64,000 nt of DNA, taken from NCBI GenBank assembly GCA_013816805.1, contig JACDDS010000006.1:62001-126000 (forward strand), read 5' to 3'. The translations under genes and the position numbers were made by a program. Positions 18,526-27,383 of the stretch are shown piece by piece. This stretch comes from Chitinophagales bacterium. Lineage in GTDB: Bacteria > Bacteroidota > Bacteroidia > Chitinophagales > UBA10324. The notes under the pieces are model-generated. The model was not told the DNA's origin and searched no databases. It saw only the letters and a program-made list of their open reading frames with translations. Positions within the stretch are counted from its first letter, which is position 1. Every line of letters begins with the position of its first letter.

Positions 18526-19431
18526 ATGCTTGAGATTTTGCAGGAATATAAAGCGGCTGTCACTAATGGATCATTATATGCATTGGCTCATGGGGAAGAT
18601 GACACTGTCTTTTTTTCTGCTGGCAGTGATGGAATTGTAATCAAATGGAAAGTGAGTGAAATGGATAAAGCGAAAGCGGTAGCAAAGGTGGCGGGCCAGA
18701 TCTTCTCAATGCTTTTTCTTGAAGATAAAAATGTTTTAATAGTTGGTACTATGTCAGGAGGATTACATGTAATCGATATGGCTGGTAGAAATGAAACCCT
18801 CAATATTTATCATCATAAGCAATCCATTTTTGATATCCGGTATCATTCAATTTTAAAAAAAATCTTTATTGCTTCTAAAGATGGCACTCTTTCGGTTTGG
18901 TCTCCTGATAATTTTATCATGGAGCAGGCAATCAGTGTAAGCAGCATGGGTTTGCGAATGCTTGATTTTAATATAGAGAAAAATGAGATGGCTATTGGCT
19001 GCAGTGATAATCATATTCATATACTGGATTTAGAATCATTGGAACCAAAAATGACTTTAGAAGGTCCGGATAATTCTGTTTTTGCAGTGCAGTATTCACC
19101 GGATGGAAATACACTATTAGCAGGATCGCGGGACGCATGTATTTATGTATATGACTGTGCAACTAAAAAATTACATCAACGGATTATGGCTCACCTGTAT
19201 ACCATCAACCATATCCAATTTTTTGAAAGAGGGAAATATTTTGCAACTGCCTCGCGCGATAAAACCATTCGCTTATGGGATGCCTCGACTTTTGAATTGT
19301 TAAAATCCCTTGATAAAATCCACTATAATGGCCACGTAAATTCTGTAAACAGATTATTGTGGCTGCCCCAAAGTAAAAGATTAATTTCCGCCGGTGATGA
19401 TCGTTCAGTAATTGTGTGGAAAATCAATTAG
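18526..19431 (+). CDS. WD40 repeat protein
   Basis: This 301-residue cytoplasmic protein is made almost wholly of WD40 repeats that should fold into one seven-bladed propeller. Blade ends such as GIVIKW, GTLSVWSPD, KTIRLWD and RSVIVWKIN are easily seen, with GH/D positions between them. I chose the ATG at 18526 rather than the TTG two codons upstream because that TTG is part of the promoter. WD40 propellers are protein-binding platforms; the partner is unknown. It is divergent from the phosphopantetheinyl transferase gene and is followed by dcd after 51 bases. Confidence 0.88.
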   Translation: MLEILQEYKAAVTNGSLYALAHGEDDTVFFSAGSDGIVIKWKVSEMDKAKAVAKVAGQIFSMLFLEDKNVLIVGTMSGGLHVIDMAGRNETLNIYHHKQSIFDIRYHSILKKIFIASKDGTLSVWSPDNFIMEQAISVSSMGLRMLDFNIEKNEMAIGCSDNHIHILDLESLEPKMTLEGPDNSVFAVQYSPDGNTLLAGSRDACIYVYDCATKKLHQRIMAHLYTINHIQFFERGKYFATASRDKTIRLWDASTFELLKSLDKIHYNGHVNSVNRLLWLPQSKRLISAGDDRSVIVWKIN

Positions 19432-19482
19432 AATGTTCAGTAAAGACTAAAATTCTATTTTCACAAATTAATTTACAGAAGT

Positions 19483-20019
19483 ATGATTCTTACGGATAAT
19501 GCGATCCTTGAGGAAATGGATAAAGGAAACATTTTAATCGAACCTTTTACAGCAGATTGTCTCGGTTCCAATTCCTATGATGTACACCTGGGTAAACATA
19601 TTGCTACCTATAAAGACCGCATTCTTGATGCGAAAAAGCACAACCAGATTGATACCATGATCATTTCATCTGATGGTTTCATCCTGTACCCGGATATGCT
19701 CTATCTCGGTGTAACTGAAGAATATACGGAAACGCACGCTCATGTTCCCTTTTTAGAAGGTAAATCGAGTGTCGGTCGTCTCGGGATTGATATCCATGCA
19801 ACAGCCGGAAAAGGTGATGTGGGATATTGTAATACCTGGACGCTTGAGATCTCAGTAAAGCAACCCGTGAGAGTATATGCAGGAATGCCTATAGGGCAGC
19901 TCATTTATTTTATGATTGAAGGTGAAGTTAAAAATCCTTACAATAAAAAAAATAATGCAAAATATAGCAAGCGTACACTTAAACCGGTGGAATCGATGAT
20001 GTGGAAAAATAAATGGTGA
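19483..20019 (+). CDS. dcd: dCTP deaminase
   Basis: Dcd deaminates dCTP to dUTP on the way to dTMP. The 178-residue protein has the trimeric dUTPase-like fold motifs: LGSNSYDVHLG near residue 27, GKSSVGRLGIDIHATAGKGDVG in the middle holding the nucleotide-binding serine and arginine, then the catalytic glutamate in CNTWTLEIS, and MPIGQLIYF. The length is slightly below that of the E. coli enzyme. Whether it is monofunctional or also hydrolyses dUTP cannot be read. It lies 51 bases after the WD40 gene and is convergent with porT. Confidence 0.93.
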   Translation: MILTDNAILEEMDKGNILIEPFTADCLGSNSYDVHLGKHIATYKDRILDAKKHNQIDTMIISSDGFILYPDMLYLGVTEEYTETHAHVPFLEGKSSVGRLGIDIHATAGKGDVGYCNTWTLEISVKQPVRVYAGMPIGQLIYFMIEGEVKNPYNKKNNAKYSKRTLKPVESMMWKNKW

Positions 20020-20034
20020 TGTAAGCTATATTGC

Positions 20035-20772
20035 TTAACCTTCAAAATGGATGGTAAATATCAGGGTACGTGCTCTTAATCCATTAAGAACCCTGGCGGC
20101 ATTAAGATTAGGATCCGGTTTTAAAATATTAAACAGTCCGTATGATCCTTTTATTTCAGGTGAAATAATAACCAGCGGCAAGTGAAACTCTATTCCTATT
20201 CCGTATTCAGCGGAAAGATTTCCGCGGTAAACTTTAACCAGGTTCTCTGCCTGTCTTGCGGCTGCATTTGACTGCATGTCTATTGAATAATTCATTCCGC
20301 CAAGCACATACATCCGCACATCTTTATAAGGTTTTGAACGGTATTTAATTTGCAGCGGAAATTCAAGATACACAGATTCAATTTTCTTTAAGCCAAGTGT
20401 ATCAGCAGTGCTTAAGGTATACTGAAGAGCGCGATCAGTGAATGTTAAAGTGGGAATAAATCTAAGCTCAAAAGATTTAGAAAGATGGAGATCAGAAAGA
20501 ATGCCTAAGCTTAATCCCGGGTCTGTATTGGGTTTCACTACCAAAATTTCATTTTGTGCAGTGAAAGCGGAATCCATGGTTACTTTGTAATTGGAAAAAT
20601 CCAAACCCAATGATATACCAAAATGAAAATTACGGTTATTGTACCGCTCATCATGAAGGGTGATATTATACTGGGCATGTGCTAAATGAAAAGAAGAAAA
20701 AAAGAATAAACCGGCTATCAGTATTTTTTTCCGGTGTAAATGGAGCTGATGCCTAAAGTTAAAGGAATGCAT
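20035..20772 (-). CDS. porT: Type IX secretion outer-membrane protein PorT
   Basis: This 245-residue protein starts with a signal peptide (basic HRKK, hydrophobic ILIAGLFFFSSFHLAHA, cleavage before QYN) and continues as an eight-strand-type outer-membrane barrel of the PorT family (HFGISLGLDFSNYKVTM, LSLGILSDLHLSKSFELRFIP, the final FTIHFEG ending in an aromatic-rich strand). PorT is needed for type IX secretion and gliding in the phylum. I call it PorT proper, rather than a general PorT-like barrel, because it overlaps ubiE by 55 bases, the arrangement I recall for genuine porT genes. The long overlap means a later start is possible. Confidence 0.8.
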   Translation of the reverse strand: MHSFNFRHQLHLHRKKILIAGLFFFSSFHLAHAQYNITLHDERYNNRNFHFGISLGLDFSNYKVTMDSAFTAQNEILVVKPNTDPGLSLGILSDLHLSKSFELRFIPTLTFTDRALQYTLSTADTLGLKKIESVYLEFPLQIKYRSKPYKDVRMYVLGGMNYSIDMQSNAAARQAENLVKVYRGNLSAEYGIGIEFHLPLVIISPEIKGSYGLFNILKPDPNLNAARVLNGLRARTLIFTIHFEG

Positions 20773-21449
20773 TTCGTTTGGGTGAAACCGTTTTTTTCGA
20801 GAATATTTAAAAAATGCCTGCCGTCTGGAAATTCATTAACGGAGCGATAGAGATATTCGTATGCGCTTCTGTCTTTTGTAATCCATTTTCCTAAAGTTGG
20901 GCAAACCTTTTCAAAATAAATTTTAAAAACCTGCTTAAAAGGAAAATATTTTGGCTTTGAAAACTCCAGAATGCACACCAACCCCCCGGCTTTAAGCACC
21001 CTGAAAATTTCTTTAAGACCAGTATTCAGATTTTCAAAATTGCGAACACCAAAAGCAACTGTTACCGCATCAAAGCTATTATCTGCAAAAGGAAGCATTT
21101 CACAATCGGCCTGCAAAAGTGATATTACCCTTTCAAGCTTATGACTCTTAATCTTTTTTCTTCCCAAATCCAGCATCTCATTCGAAATATCTATACCAAT
21201 GATTTCTTCAGGATTAATTTTTGAAAGATAAATAGCTACGTCGGCCGTACCGGTGGCTACGTCCAGAATTTTAGACGGGTTGATCTTTTTTATCTGCAAC
21301 ACCATCTTTTTTCTCCATAAAACATCAATATTAAAGGAGAGGAGCCGGTTCATAAGATCATATCGAAAGGCAATGCGGTCGAACATCATTTCAACCTGCT
21401 TTTTCTTCGGTAAATCCACTTCTGTATAGGGAACTATGGTCCTGTTCAT
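20718..21449 (-). CDS. ubiE: Demethylmenaquinone methyltransferase
   Basis: This is the C-methyltransferase for menaquinone (MenG/UbiE). Family motifs are FDRIAFRYDLMNRLLSF, WRKKM, the SAM-binding ILDVATGTADVAI, GIDISNEMLDLGRKK and DAVTVAFGVRNFEN, and LEFSKPKYFPFK. I place the start at the Met of MNRTIVPYTEVDLPKKKQVE (21449), which gives 243 residues and the family N-terminus; the frame stays open 29 codons further upstream (to 21536) but that extension matches nothing I know. TACTTTTA, one mismatch from a -7 element, lies just upstream of this start. It overlaps porT downstream. Confidence 0.93.
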   Translation of the reverse strand: MNRTIVPYTEVDLPKKKQVEMMFDRIAFRYDLMNRLLSFNIDVLWRKKMVLQIKKINPSKILDVATGTADVAIYLSKINPEEIIGIDISNEMLDLGRKKIKSHKLERVISLLQADCEMLPFADNSFDAVTVAFGVRNFENLNTGLKEIFRVLKAGGLVCILEFSKPKYFPFKQVFKIYFEKVCPTLGKWITKDRSAYEYLYRSVNEFPDGRHFLNILEKNGFTQTKCIPLTLGISSIYTGKKY

Positions 21450-21544
21450 GGCTTTGGTAAAAGTACATATTGCCTTTAGCGCACTGAAATCTTTATGTAT
21501 TTTACAGGAAAGATCTTTTGAAGAATTTATTTCCATAATATTTT

Positions 21545-22144
21545 ATGATTATCCGTACATCCAGATTTATTGGAAGCTTTACCAGGGTAGATGTGTGCCC
21601 TGAAGTCGATTTGCCTGAACTGGCATTCATAGGCCGCTCGAATGTAGGCAAGTCTTCTCTTATTAATATGCTTTGCAATCGCAGGAACCTGGTGAAAATA
21701 TCTTCCTCGCCTGGTAAAACTAAATTGCTTAATTTTTTTATGATCAATGAACAGTTTCATTTCGTTGATCTCCCGGGATATGGCTTTGCCCGCGTTTCAA
21801 AAGAAGAACGTAAAAGCTGGATTCAAATGATTAAAGGTTATCTGACACTCAGACAAAATTTAAGCTGTGCCTTCCAGTTAATAGATTCACGGCTAGAGGT
21901 ACAGAAAATTGACCTTGATTTTACCAATTTATTAGGTGAATGGCAGGTACCCTTTGCGCTTATATTTACAAAAGCAGATAAGCAGGGACCAATAAAAACA
22001 AAACAACATATAGAGTTATACCATAAAGCGATGAAAGAAACGTGGGAATTTCTTCCCGATACCTTTATTACATCTGCTGAAAAATTGACTGGTAAAGATG
22101 AAATGCTGAAGTATATTGAGAAAATAGCTTTAAAAGTTAGGTAG
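21545..22144 (+). CDS. engB: Ribosome biogenesis GTPase EngB (YsxC)
   Basis: EngB is a Ras-like GTPase needed for assembly of the large ribosomal subunit. The 199-residue protein shows all GTPase motifs: G1 GRSNVGKSS (30-38), G2 with SSSPGKTK, G3 DLPGYG, G4 TKAD (near 140) and G5 TSAEK. The length is normal. It is divergent from ubiE, with about 95 bases between if ubiE starts at 21449. The start ATG has no Shine-Dalgarno sequence, as is general here. Confidence 0.96.
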   Translation: MIIRTSRFIGSFTRVDVCPEVDLPELAFIGRSNVGKSSLINMLCNRRNLVKISSSPGKTKLLNFFMINEQFHFVDLPGYGFARVSKEERKSWIQMIKGYLTLRQNLSCAFQLIDSRLEVQKIDLDFTNLLGEWQVPFALIFTKADKQGPIKTKQHIELYHKAMKETWEFLPDTFITSAEKLTGKDEMLKYIEKIALKVR

Positions 22145-22177
22145 ATGCAGTATTCCTTTTAAGGAAATCAGTAATAG

Positions 22178-22648
22178 TTACACTACTTTGTTTGCGCAGC
22201 TGGAGCTTGCGAAAGCTTCCGGTTTTGCTTTAAAGGCAAAGCCCATTCCCATAATATAACCCATTGCTTCTTTCAAGGCAGTATTTGAATGGAAGTGCGG
22301 ATTCGTGTTGATATCTGCATGCACTTCCAGATCTACTTCATATGCATCAAGAAGATCACACAAGTCATATGCAATTTGAATTGATTTTGAAACTTCTTCC
22401 AGCATACGTTCCTTAATTGTAAATGAGATTGAAGTTTTTTCATTATTAATAAACATAAAGCCTCCTTTCTTTTCCCTTAAAAAAACAATTACGGTAGCAA
22501 ATTCTGTAATTTTTCCGCGCACCTGGGAGTCCGTGCCGATACATACTTTTAGCTTATTACCCAAGCCTGTTTCATATTCAATTGTTTGCTGAACGGCTTT
22601 TTTAATAGGTATTTTAATTTTTTCTCCGCTAAATGTTCTCCAGTGCAT
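22178..22648 (-). CDS. DUF458 (YkuK-type) RNase H-like protein
   Basis: This 156-residue protein belongs to the DUF458/YkuK family, which has an RNase H-like fold. Acidic residues in CIGTDSQ, the ERMLEEVSKS helix and VHADINTNPHFHSN would make up the metal site. The end AMGYIMGMGFAFKAKPEAFASS is characteristic. Function is unknown; nuclease activity is a fold-based guess. It is convergent with engB, 34 bases apart, and has no obvious promoter upstream. Confidence 0.82.
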   Translation of the reverse strand: MHWRTFSGEKIKIPIKKAVQQTIEYETGLGNKLKVCIGTDSQVRGKITEFATVIVFLREKKGGFMFINNEKTSISFTIKERMLEEVSKSIQIAYDLCDLLDAYEVDLEVHADINTNPHFHSNTALKEAMGYIMGMGFAFKAKPEAFASSSCANKVV

Positions 22649-22728
22649 TATTGTAATTTTTTTATAAAATTAAACCATCCACTGAATTGATCATTAATTA
22701 AAAACCGAATATCCCGTGCTTATTTTTT

Positions 22729-22736
22729 TATTTTTG
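22729..22736 (+). promoter_or_regulatory. -7 promoter element of the first fabD gene
   Basis: TATTTTTG matches TAnnTTTG and ends 41 bases before the ATG at 22778. No clear TTG is present at the -33 distance. Confidence 0.4.
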
Positions 22737-22777
22737 TTGCACCACTAGCTTAAAATATTCTCGGAAAATATATTAAA

Positions 22778-23653
22778 ATGAAGGCTTATTTATTTCCCGG
22801 ACAGGGTTCTCAGTTTGCAGGGATGGGAAAAGATCTGTATAATTCAAATCAGGTTGCAAAACAATATTTTGAAATTGCTAATGAGATTCTTGGTTACCGC
22901 ATTACCGACATCATGTTTAACGGGACGGAAGAAGAATTAAAGCAAACCAAGGTTACGCAGCCGGCGATATTTCTTTTCTCTATAGTAAAATTAAAAGTAG
23001 CAAATGAAAGTTTTCGCCCTGAAATGGTTGCAGGTCATTCGCTTGGTGAATTTTCCGCTTTGGTTGCCAACCAGGCATTGCTTTTTGAAGATGCACTTCA
23101 TCTTGTATATAAAAGAGCAGTAGCTATGCAAAAAGCATGTGAGCTTAAGCCATCCACAATGGCCGCTATACTGGGATTGGATGACCATATAGTTGAGGAA
23201 ATATGTGCATCTGTTAAATCGGTTGTAGTGCCTGCAAATTATAATTGTCCTGGTCAGTTGGTAATAAGCGGAACTATGGAAGGTATTGCTACTGCCTGTG
23301 AGATGCTCTTAAAAGCCGGGGCTAAACGAGCATTGCCCTTGCCGGTTGGAGGCGCATTTCATTCACCTTTAATGGAGCCTGCCCAAAAAGAGCTTAAGGA
23401 TGCTTTACTCACTACCAGTTTTTTTCATCCCATTTGCCCCATATATCAAAATGTTACTGCTTTTCCGGTAACAGATCCTGAAGAAATAAGAAATAATCTG
23501 ATAGCGCAATTAACCGCCCCTGTAAGATGGTCACAGTCAGTAAAGAAAATGATAGTTGACGGTGCAACTGAATTTATTGAAGCAGGACCGGGAAATGTTT
23601 TGCAAGCCCTGGTAAAGAAAATCGACAGGAATGTATCAGCATCTTCGCTATAA
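22778..23653 (+). CDS. fabD: Malonyl-CoA:ACP transacylase
   Basis: FabD loads malonyl groups onto acyl carrier protein for fatty acid synthesis. The 291-residue protein has the complete active site: GQGSQ (8-12), a serine in GHSLGE (S88), an arginine in VYKRAVAMQ, a histidine in GGAFHSPLM (about 195) and NVTA near 225. Q61 in TQPAIFLFS is also kept. This copy looks like the standard housekeeping enzyme. A second fabD-like gene follows 125 bases downstream in the same direction, clearly an old tandem duplicate. Confidence 0.95.
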   Translation: MKAYLFPGQGSQFAGMGKDLYNSNQVAKQYFEIANEILGYRITDIMFNGTEEELKQTKVTQPAIFLFSIVKLKVANESFRPEMVAGHSLGEFSALVANQALLFEDALHLVYKRAVAMQKACELKPSTMAAILGLDDHIVEEICASVKSVVVPANYNCPGQLVISGTMEGIATACEMLLKAGAKRALPLPVGGAFHSPLMEPAQKELKDALLTTSFFHPICPIYQNVTAFPVTDPEEIRNNLIAQLTAPVRWSQSVKKMIVDGATEFIEAGPGNVLQALVKKIDRNVSASSL

Positions 23654-23778
23654 TGAGATTTTTTTTAACAAAAGAAACAGTAACACATTACTAAATAAAA
23701 TTTACATACAGTTTAGTAAAACAATTATTCATGGCAGAATGGCTATTGTGAACAGAATTATTTTATATTATTGAAAGC

Positions 23779-24663
23779 ATGACTAAAGCATACTTATTTC
23801 CGGGACAGGGGTTTCAACATGTGGGTATGGGAAAAAATCTTTATGACCAGTTTTCACTGGCACGTGATTATTTTGAGCATGCTAATGAATTATTGGGATA
23901 CCGTATTACAGATTATATGTTTTACGGTCCTGAAGAAAAATTATTGGAAACGCAGATAGCACAAAATGCTATCTATCTGTCTTCCCTGATTGGGGCTTTG
24001 AAGGAGGGCAAAGACTTTCAGCCCTTTATGGTTGCGGGGCATTCTTTGGGTGAAACAACTGCTTTAGTTGCTAATGGTTGTCTGAGTTTTGAAGATGGAT
24101 TGTTATTAATGGATGAACGTTCACTGGAAATGGAAAAAGCGTTTAAGGCGGTCACTTCCTGTATGGTGGCTGTGTTAGGAGTTGAAGATGCTGTGGTGGA
24201 GCGAATTTGTGAAGAAACCGGTGAGCTTGTAAGCCCCGCAAATTATAATTGCCCGGGTCAATTGGTGATTGCGGGGACGAAGTTAGGTGTGGAATTAGCC
24301 TGTAAAGAATTGACCAAAGCGGGCGCAAGAAGGATCATAAAATTGCAGGTTGGTGGAGCAGTGCATTCACCGTTAATGCAGCCTGTAGTAAATTATCTTA
24401 AAAATAAATTACCCACATTAAAGTTTAGGGAGCCTAACTGCCCAATCTATCCAAATGTAACGGGAGTAGCAACCATAGACCTGAATGAAATTAAACAATA
24501 CCTGACCTTACAGCAAATTAAATCGCTGCAATGGACTACTACCATCAGGAATATGTTGCTGGATGGTGCCAATGAATTCGTGGATTGCGGACCACCCCAC
24601 GTGATAAGTGGCATGGTACGTCGCATCAGTAAAGAAATTCTTATCAACAGCGCTGGTGTATAA
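23779..24663 (+). CDS. FabD-like acyltransferase (second copy)
   Basis: This 294-residue protein is a paralogue of the preceding FabD with the same length and domain order. The nucleophile serine (GHSLGE, S89), an arginine (DERSLEM) and histidine (GGAVHSPLM) are kept. Differences from FabD1 are: the GQGSQ loop reads GQGFQ (9-13), the Q-P before the first helix reads Q-N, and SALVAN becomes TALVAN. The catalytic set is thus complete, but the substrate pocket may differ. It could load malonyl on another carrier protein or be a divergent spare copy. 125 bases separate the two genes. Confidence 0.85.
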   Translation: MTKAYLFPGQGFQHVGMGKNLYDQFSLARDYFEHANELLGYRITDYMFYGPEEKLLETQIAQNAIYLSSLIGALKEGKDFQPFMVAGHSLGETTALVANGCLSFEDGLLLMDERSLEMEKAFKAVTSCMVAVLGVEDAVVERICEETGELVSPANYNCPGQLVIAGTKLGVELACKELTKAGARRIIKLQVGGAVHSPLMQPVVNYLKNKLPTLKFREPNCPIYPNVTGVATIDLNEIKQYLTLQQIKSLQWTTTIRNMLLDGANEFVDCGPPHVISGMVRRISKEILINSAGV

Positions 24664-24726
24664 TGTTTGATTTTAAATTTGATCTTGTCATTTAACCATT
24701 TCATCTTTCCCAAAATTTTAACAGCT

Positions 24727-25278
24727 ATGTTTCATAAAAAATTAATCATTGCCGGTATTCTGTTTTTATTCGCCGGCGTAATTTTTTCTTCCTGTTCTCA
24801 ACAGACGTTTTCCGCAAGAAAGTATCAGCATTTAGACTATGTTCGGTCAGGAACAAGCCCTTTGCAGACTGAACCTTCAGGAAATAACCAATCTAAAGAA
24901 CTGGGACTCGCCATGAAATCGCTCTCAGCTTCGGCAACATACGAACCCTTGTCAGAAAAACAAATTGATAAAATCAGTAAAACGGCATCTCCTGATGCTT
25001 TGCCTTTTAACAGCAATCATAAAAAAAGCATCGGTGAAAAAAAATTGAAACAAGTGGAGTTATTTAAAAATCTTACAAAAAGTGAATTAAAAAAATTATC
25101 TCCCGCCACAGGTGGTCAATTAAAAGGACTCGATAGCAATCTTAAGCTGGCCATTATTTTTGGTGTTATAGGAGTAGTGTTAATTATTCTTGGTGTTGTT
25201 TCCGGGGCTTTTGCGATAATTGGTTCTATTTCACTTGTGGTAGGATTGATATTTCTTCTGTTGTATTTATTACAATAA
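24727..25278 (+). CDS. Lipoprotein with C-terminal membrane helices
   Basis: I start this at ATG 24727, giving 183 residues with a lipoprotein signal peptide: MFHKKLIIAG, a hydrophobic stretch, and a lipobox FSSC with Cys at 23. A frame open further upstream lacks an ATG. The middle is polar and lysine-rich; the last 50 residues hold two hydrophobic segments separated by a short turn (KLAIIFGVIGVVLIILGVVS and the AIIGSISLVVGLIFLLLYLL part). This C-terminal pattern is common in uncharacterised Bacteroidota lipoproteins. Function unknown. Confidence 0.75.
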   Translation: MFHKKLIIAGILFLFAGVIFSSCSQQTFSARKYQHLDYVRSGTSPLQTEPSGNNQSKELGLAMKSLSASATYEPLSEKQIDKISKTASPDALPFNSNHKKSIGEKKLKQVELFKNLTKSELKKLSPATGGQLKGLDSNLKLAIIFGVIGVVLIILGVVSGAFAIIGSISLVVGLIFLLLYLLQ

Positions 25279-25297
25279 TATTTTGTGTGCTTACAGT

Positions 25298-25816
25298 ATG
25301 AACAAAGACTTTACTCCCTCACAGACAGAAACAATCATGACGCAGGTAGTGCAGCCTAATGATGCCAATCCACTTGGTAATCTTCATGGAGGTATTTTAT
25401 TATATTGGATGGACAATTGCTCCGCAATAAGTGCAGCAAGACTTAGTAAAGCCTTAGTAGTTACCGTTTCAGTAGATGGCGTTTCATTTAAAAACGCTAT
25501 TGAGATGGGGAGTTTTGTAACGATCAAATCAAAGGTGACCCGTACTTTTCGAACGTCAATGGAAGTGTTTATTGAAGTATGGAGTGAAAATGTCCAGACT
25601 GATGTAAAAAGAAAATGCAATGAAGCATACTTTACCTTCGTAGCGCTTGATGAGCGGGGGCAGCCAATTCCTATTGCTGAAATCCATCCTGAAACAGATG
25701 ATGAAAAAAGATTGTATGAAGGGGCACTCAGGCGTAGACAGGTGCGGTTAATCCTGGGTGGAAAAATGAAAGCCGGCGATGCGGCGGAGTTAAAGGCGTT
25801 TATAAATAAGGATTGA
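25298..25816 (+). CDS. Acyl-CoA thioesterase, hotdog fold
   Basis: This 172-residue protein is of the YciA/acyl-CoA thioesterase 1-like group. It has MTQVVQPNDANPLGNLHGGILLYWMD, in which the NxxGNLHGG turn and D hold the active site, and KVTRTFRTSMEVFIEVWSE. I start at ATG 25298 (MNKDFTPSQTE); a TTG five codons upstream is less likely. It probably hydrolyses medium- or long-chain acyl-CoA in the cytoplasm. It follows the lipoprotein gene by 19 bases and may be co-transcribed with it. Confidence 0.9.
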   Translation: MNKDFTPSQTETIMTQVVQPNDANPLGNLHGGILLYWMDNCSAISAARLSKALVVTVSVDGVSFKNAIEMGSFVTIKSKVTRTFRTSMEVFIEVWSENVQTDVKRKCNEAYFTFVALDERGQPIPIAEIHPETDDEKRLYEGALRRRQVRLILGGKMKAGDAAELKAFINKD

Positions 25817-25859
25817 TCTTAAATTTTTTTTTGCTGTTCTCAAAAGCTCATCTTTCGGA

Positions 25860-26654
25860 TCATATTTTTATAATATAATGTTGCTTTGATAGAGCCTTTC
25901 TGAAAAAAACAATTCCGAAGTAATACAAGTCAATTGTTAAGGTTACCCGCTCATATGATTTGATAATTTCCCAGGCCTCATTCATCCCTTTAGACCAGTG
26001 GATATCATCAAAAATTAAAATGGAATTTTCGTGGAGGTAAGGCAGTGATTCGACGAAGTAATCTATTGTTAAGCTTTTACGATGGTCTCCATCAAAAAAA
26101 ATCAAATCTACCAGGTTTAGTTTTTGCAAAGCACCTTTCAGGGTTTCATTAAATGCACCGCAAATCAATTCAATATTTTTCCGATTCAGTCTTGTAAAAT
26201 TTTTCTGAGCAAATGCACATACTGCTTTATTCCCTTCCAAAGTAATTACATACGATTCTTTACCAGCGCCACTTAGATAGCAGGAAGTAAATCCAAAGGA
26301 GGTTCCAAGCTCCAGCATTTTCTTACAACCGTAGTGGTTAGCAATACGAAATAGTAGCTGCGCTTGTCGGGGTGGTTTGGCAGATGCCTTAATGATCTCT
26401 GCAATGCTTTTTGTGATGTTATTTGTATATGGTGTGTGGAATTCAGGAGGTTCAATGCTGATTTTTTGGCTGAAGGCAAGGAGCTCTTTTCTTAACCTTT
26501 CAATTTCGTTATAAACATAAAAATTCCGGTAATCATACAATACGTTCTTAACAAAATCGAAAACAAAAGGGGAGTGAATAGAATGAATACTTTTGGCATT
26601 GATTAAGTGTAAAGCATATTCTTTAAACTGAAAGCTTTTCTTTATAAGATTCAA
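25860..26654 (-). CDS. O-methyltransferase-like protein (class I SAM fold)
   Basis: This 264-residue protein has a SAM-dependent methyltransferase core: KKMLELGTSFGFTSCYLSG (motif I, near residue 115), VITLEGNKAVCAFAQKN, and DLIFFDGDHRKSLTIDYF (metal/substrate region of the catechol-type O-methyltransferases), then ILIFDDIHWSKGM. The N-terminus (HSIHSPFVFDFVKNVLYD) is a Bacteroidota-specific extension. There is no ATG in the N-terminal region; TTG at 26654 is the most likely start. Substrate unknown. Confidence 0.8.
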   Translation of the reverse strand: MNLIKKSFQFKEYALHLINAKSIHSIHSPFVFDFVKNVLYDYRNFYVYNEIERLRKELLAFSQKISIEPPEFHTPYTNNITKSIAEIIKASAKPPRQAQLLFRIANHYGCKKMLELGTSFGFTSCYLSGAGKESYVITLEGNKAVCAFAQKNFTRLNRKNIELICGAFNETLKGALQKLNLVDLIFFDGDHRKSLTIDYFVESLPYLHENSILIFDDIHWSKGMNEAWEIIKSYERVTLTIDLYYFGIVFFRKALSKQHYIIKI

Positions 26655-26717
26655 TTTGAAATAAATTAATGTCAGAAATTAAATCTCGTCATCAACATAT
26701 AATTTTAAGTCAGGCAA

Positions 26718-27383
26718 ATGTCTTTAAAAATCATTTGTCGAATAAATTTTTCCAGGGAACACGGAAGTGTATTTTTATCAAATACCATTACAAAAAAGAT
26801 ATTTCACATCCATGAAAACAATATTTATACTCTTATTAGCTTATTTACAGGTTATGCTGCAGGTTTTGTTAGAATTAATTCATATATGAATAGCGAAGTA
26901 AATTACAGGACGCTCGAAAATCTCTTTCAAAAAGAGATATATTCTTATAGTGAACAACAGAATTTAATAAATTTTTATAATGAGGAAGGACAGGAAGTAA
27001 CAGCTTGTAAATTGGTTATATTGATAAAAAGCAAAGAGGAAAAACCAACGGATGAAGAAATATCCATGATTAGAAAAATGATTTTATGGATTGGCCTTTC
27101 TGCATCGGATGTGGTTGTAATAAATCTTTTATTAAGCAATATTCTTTTTATAGAATTACACAGGAAAATAAGGGCTGAAAATGTAATTGGCTTTAACGTT
27201 TTGCCGGCTGATATTGGTTTGCAGATAGAATCTGTAAATAACCGGCTACAATACTTCTTAAACTGTGGGTTTATTTTTACATCTTCTCTGACGACAATAA
27301 AGGAAAATGAAACTTTAAAAAATGAATTCTTTAACGGGAGTGTCGCTTCAATGTTCAAACGGCAGAAAGACAAGAAAATGTGA
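26718..27383 (+). CDS. Hypothetical protein upstream of rdgB
   Basis: I do not recognise this 221-residue protein. It is rich in Ile, Asn and Lys, has no signal peptide and no clear membrane helix, and contains a hydrophobic stretch near 125-145 (MILWIGLSASDVVVINLLLS). Its last codons overlap rdgB: ATGTGA at the end gives GTG of rdgB sharing bases with the TGA, so the two are co-translated. That coupling makes it a real gene. In this position some Bacteroidota carry poorly conserved genes of unknown role; I give no function. Confidence 0.6.
   Translation: MSLKIICRINFSREHGSVFLSNTITKKIFHIHENNIYTLISLFTGYAAGFVRINSYMNSEVNYRTLENLFQKEIYSYSEQQNLINFYNEEGQEVTACKLVILIKSKEEKPTDEEISMIRKMILWIGLSASDVVVINLLLSNILFIELHRKIRAENVIGFNVLPADIGLQIESVNNRLQYFLNCGFIFTSSLTTIKENETLKNEFFNGSVASMFKRQKDKKM

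Noticed and set aside
21450-21536. A 29-codon upstream extension of ubiE
   Set aside because: The family N-terminus begins at the Met at 21449 and a near-consensus -7 element lies just upstream of it.
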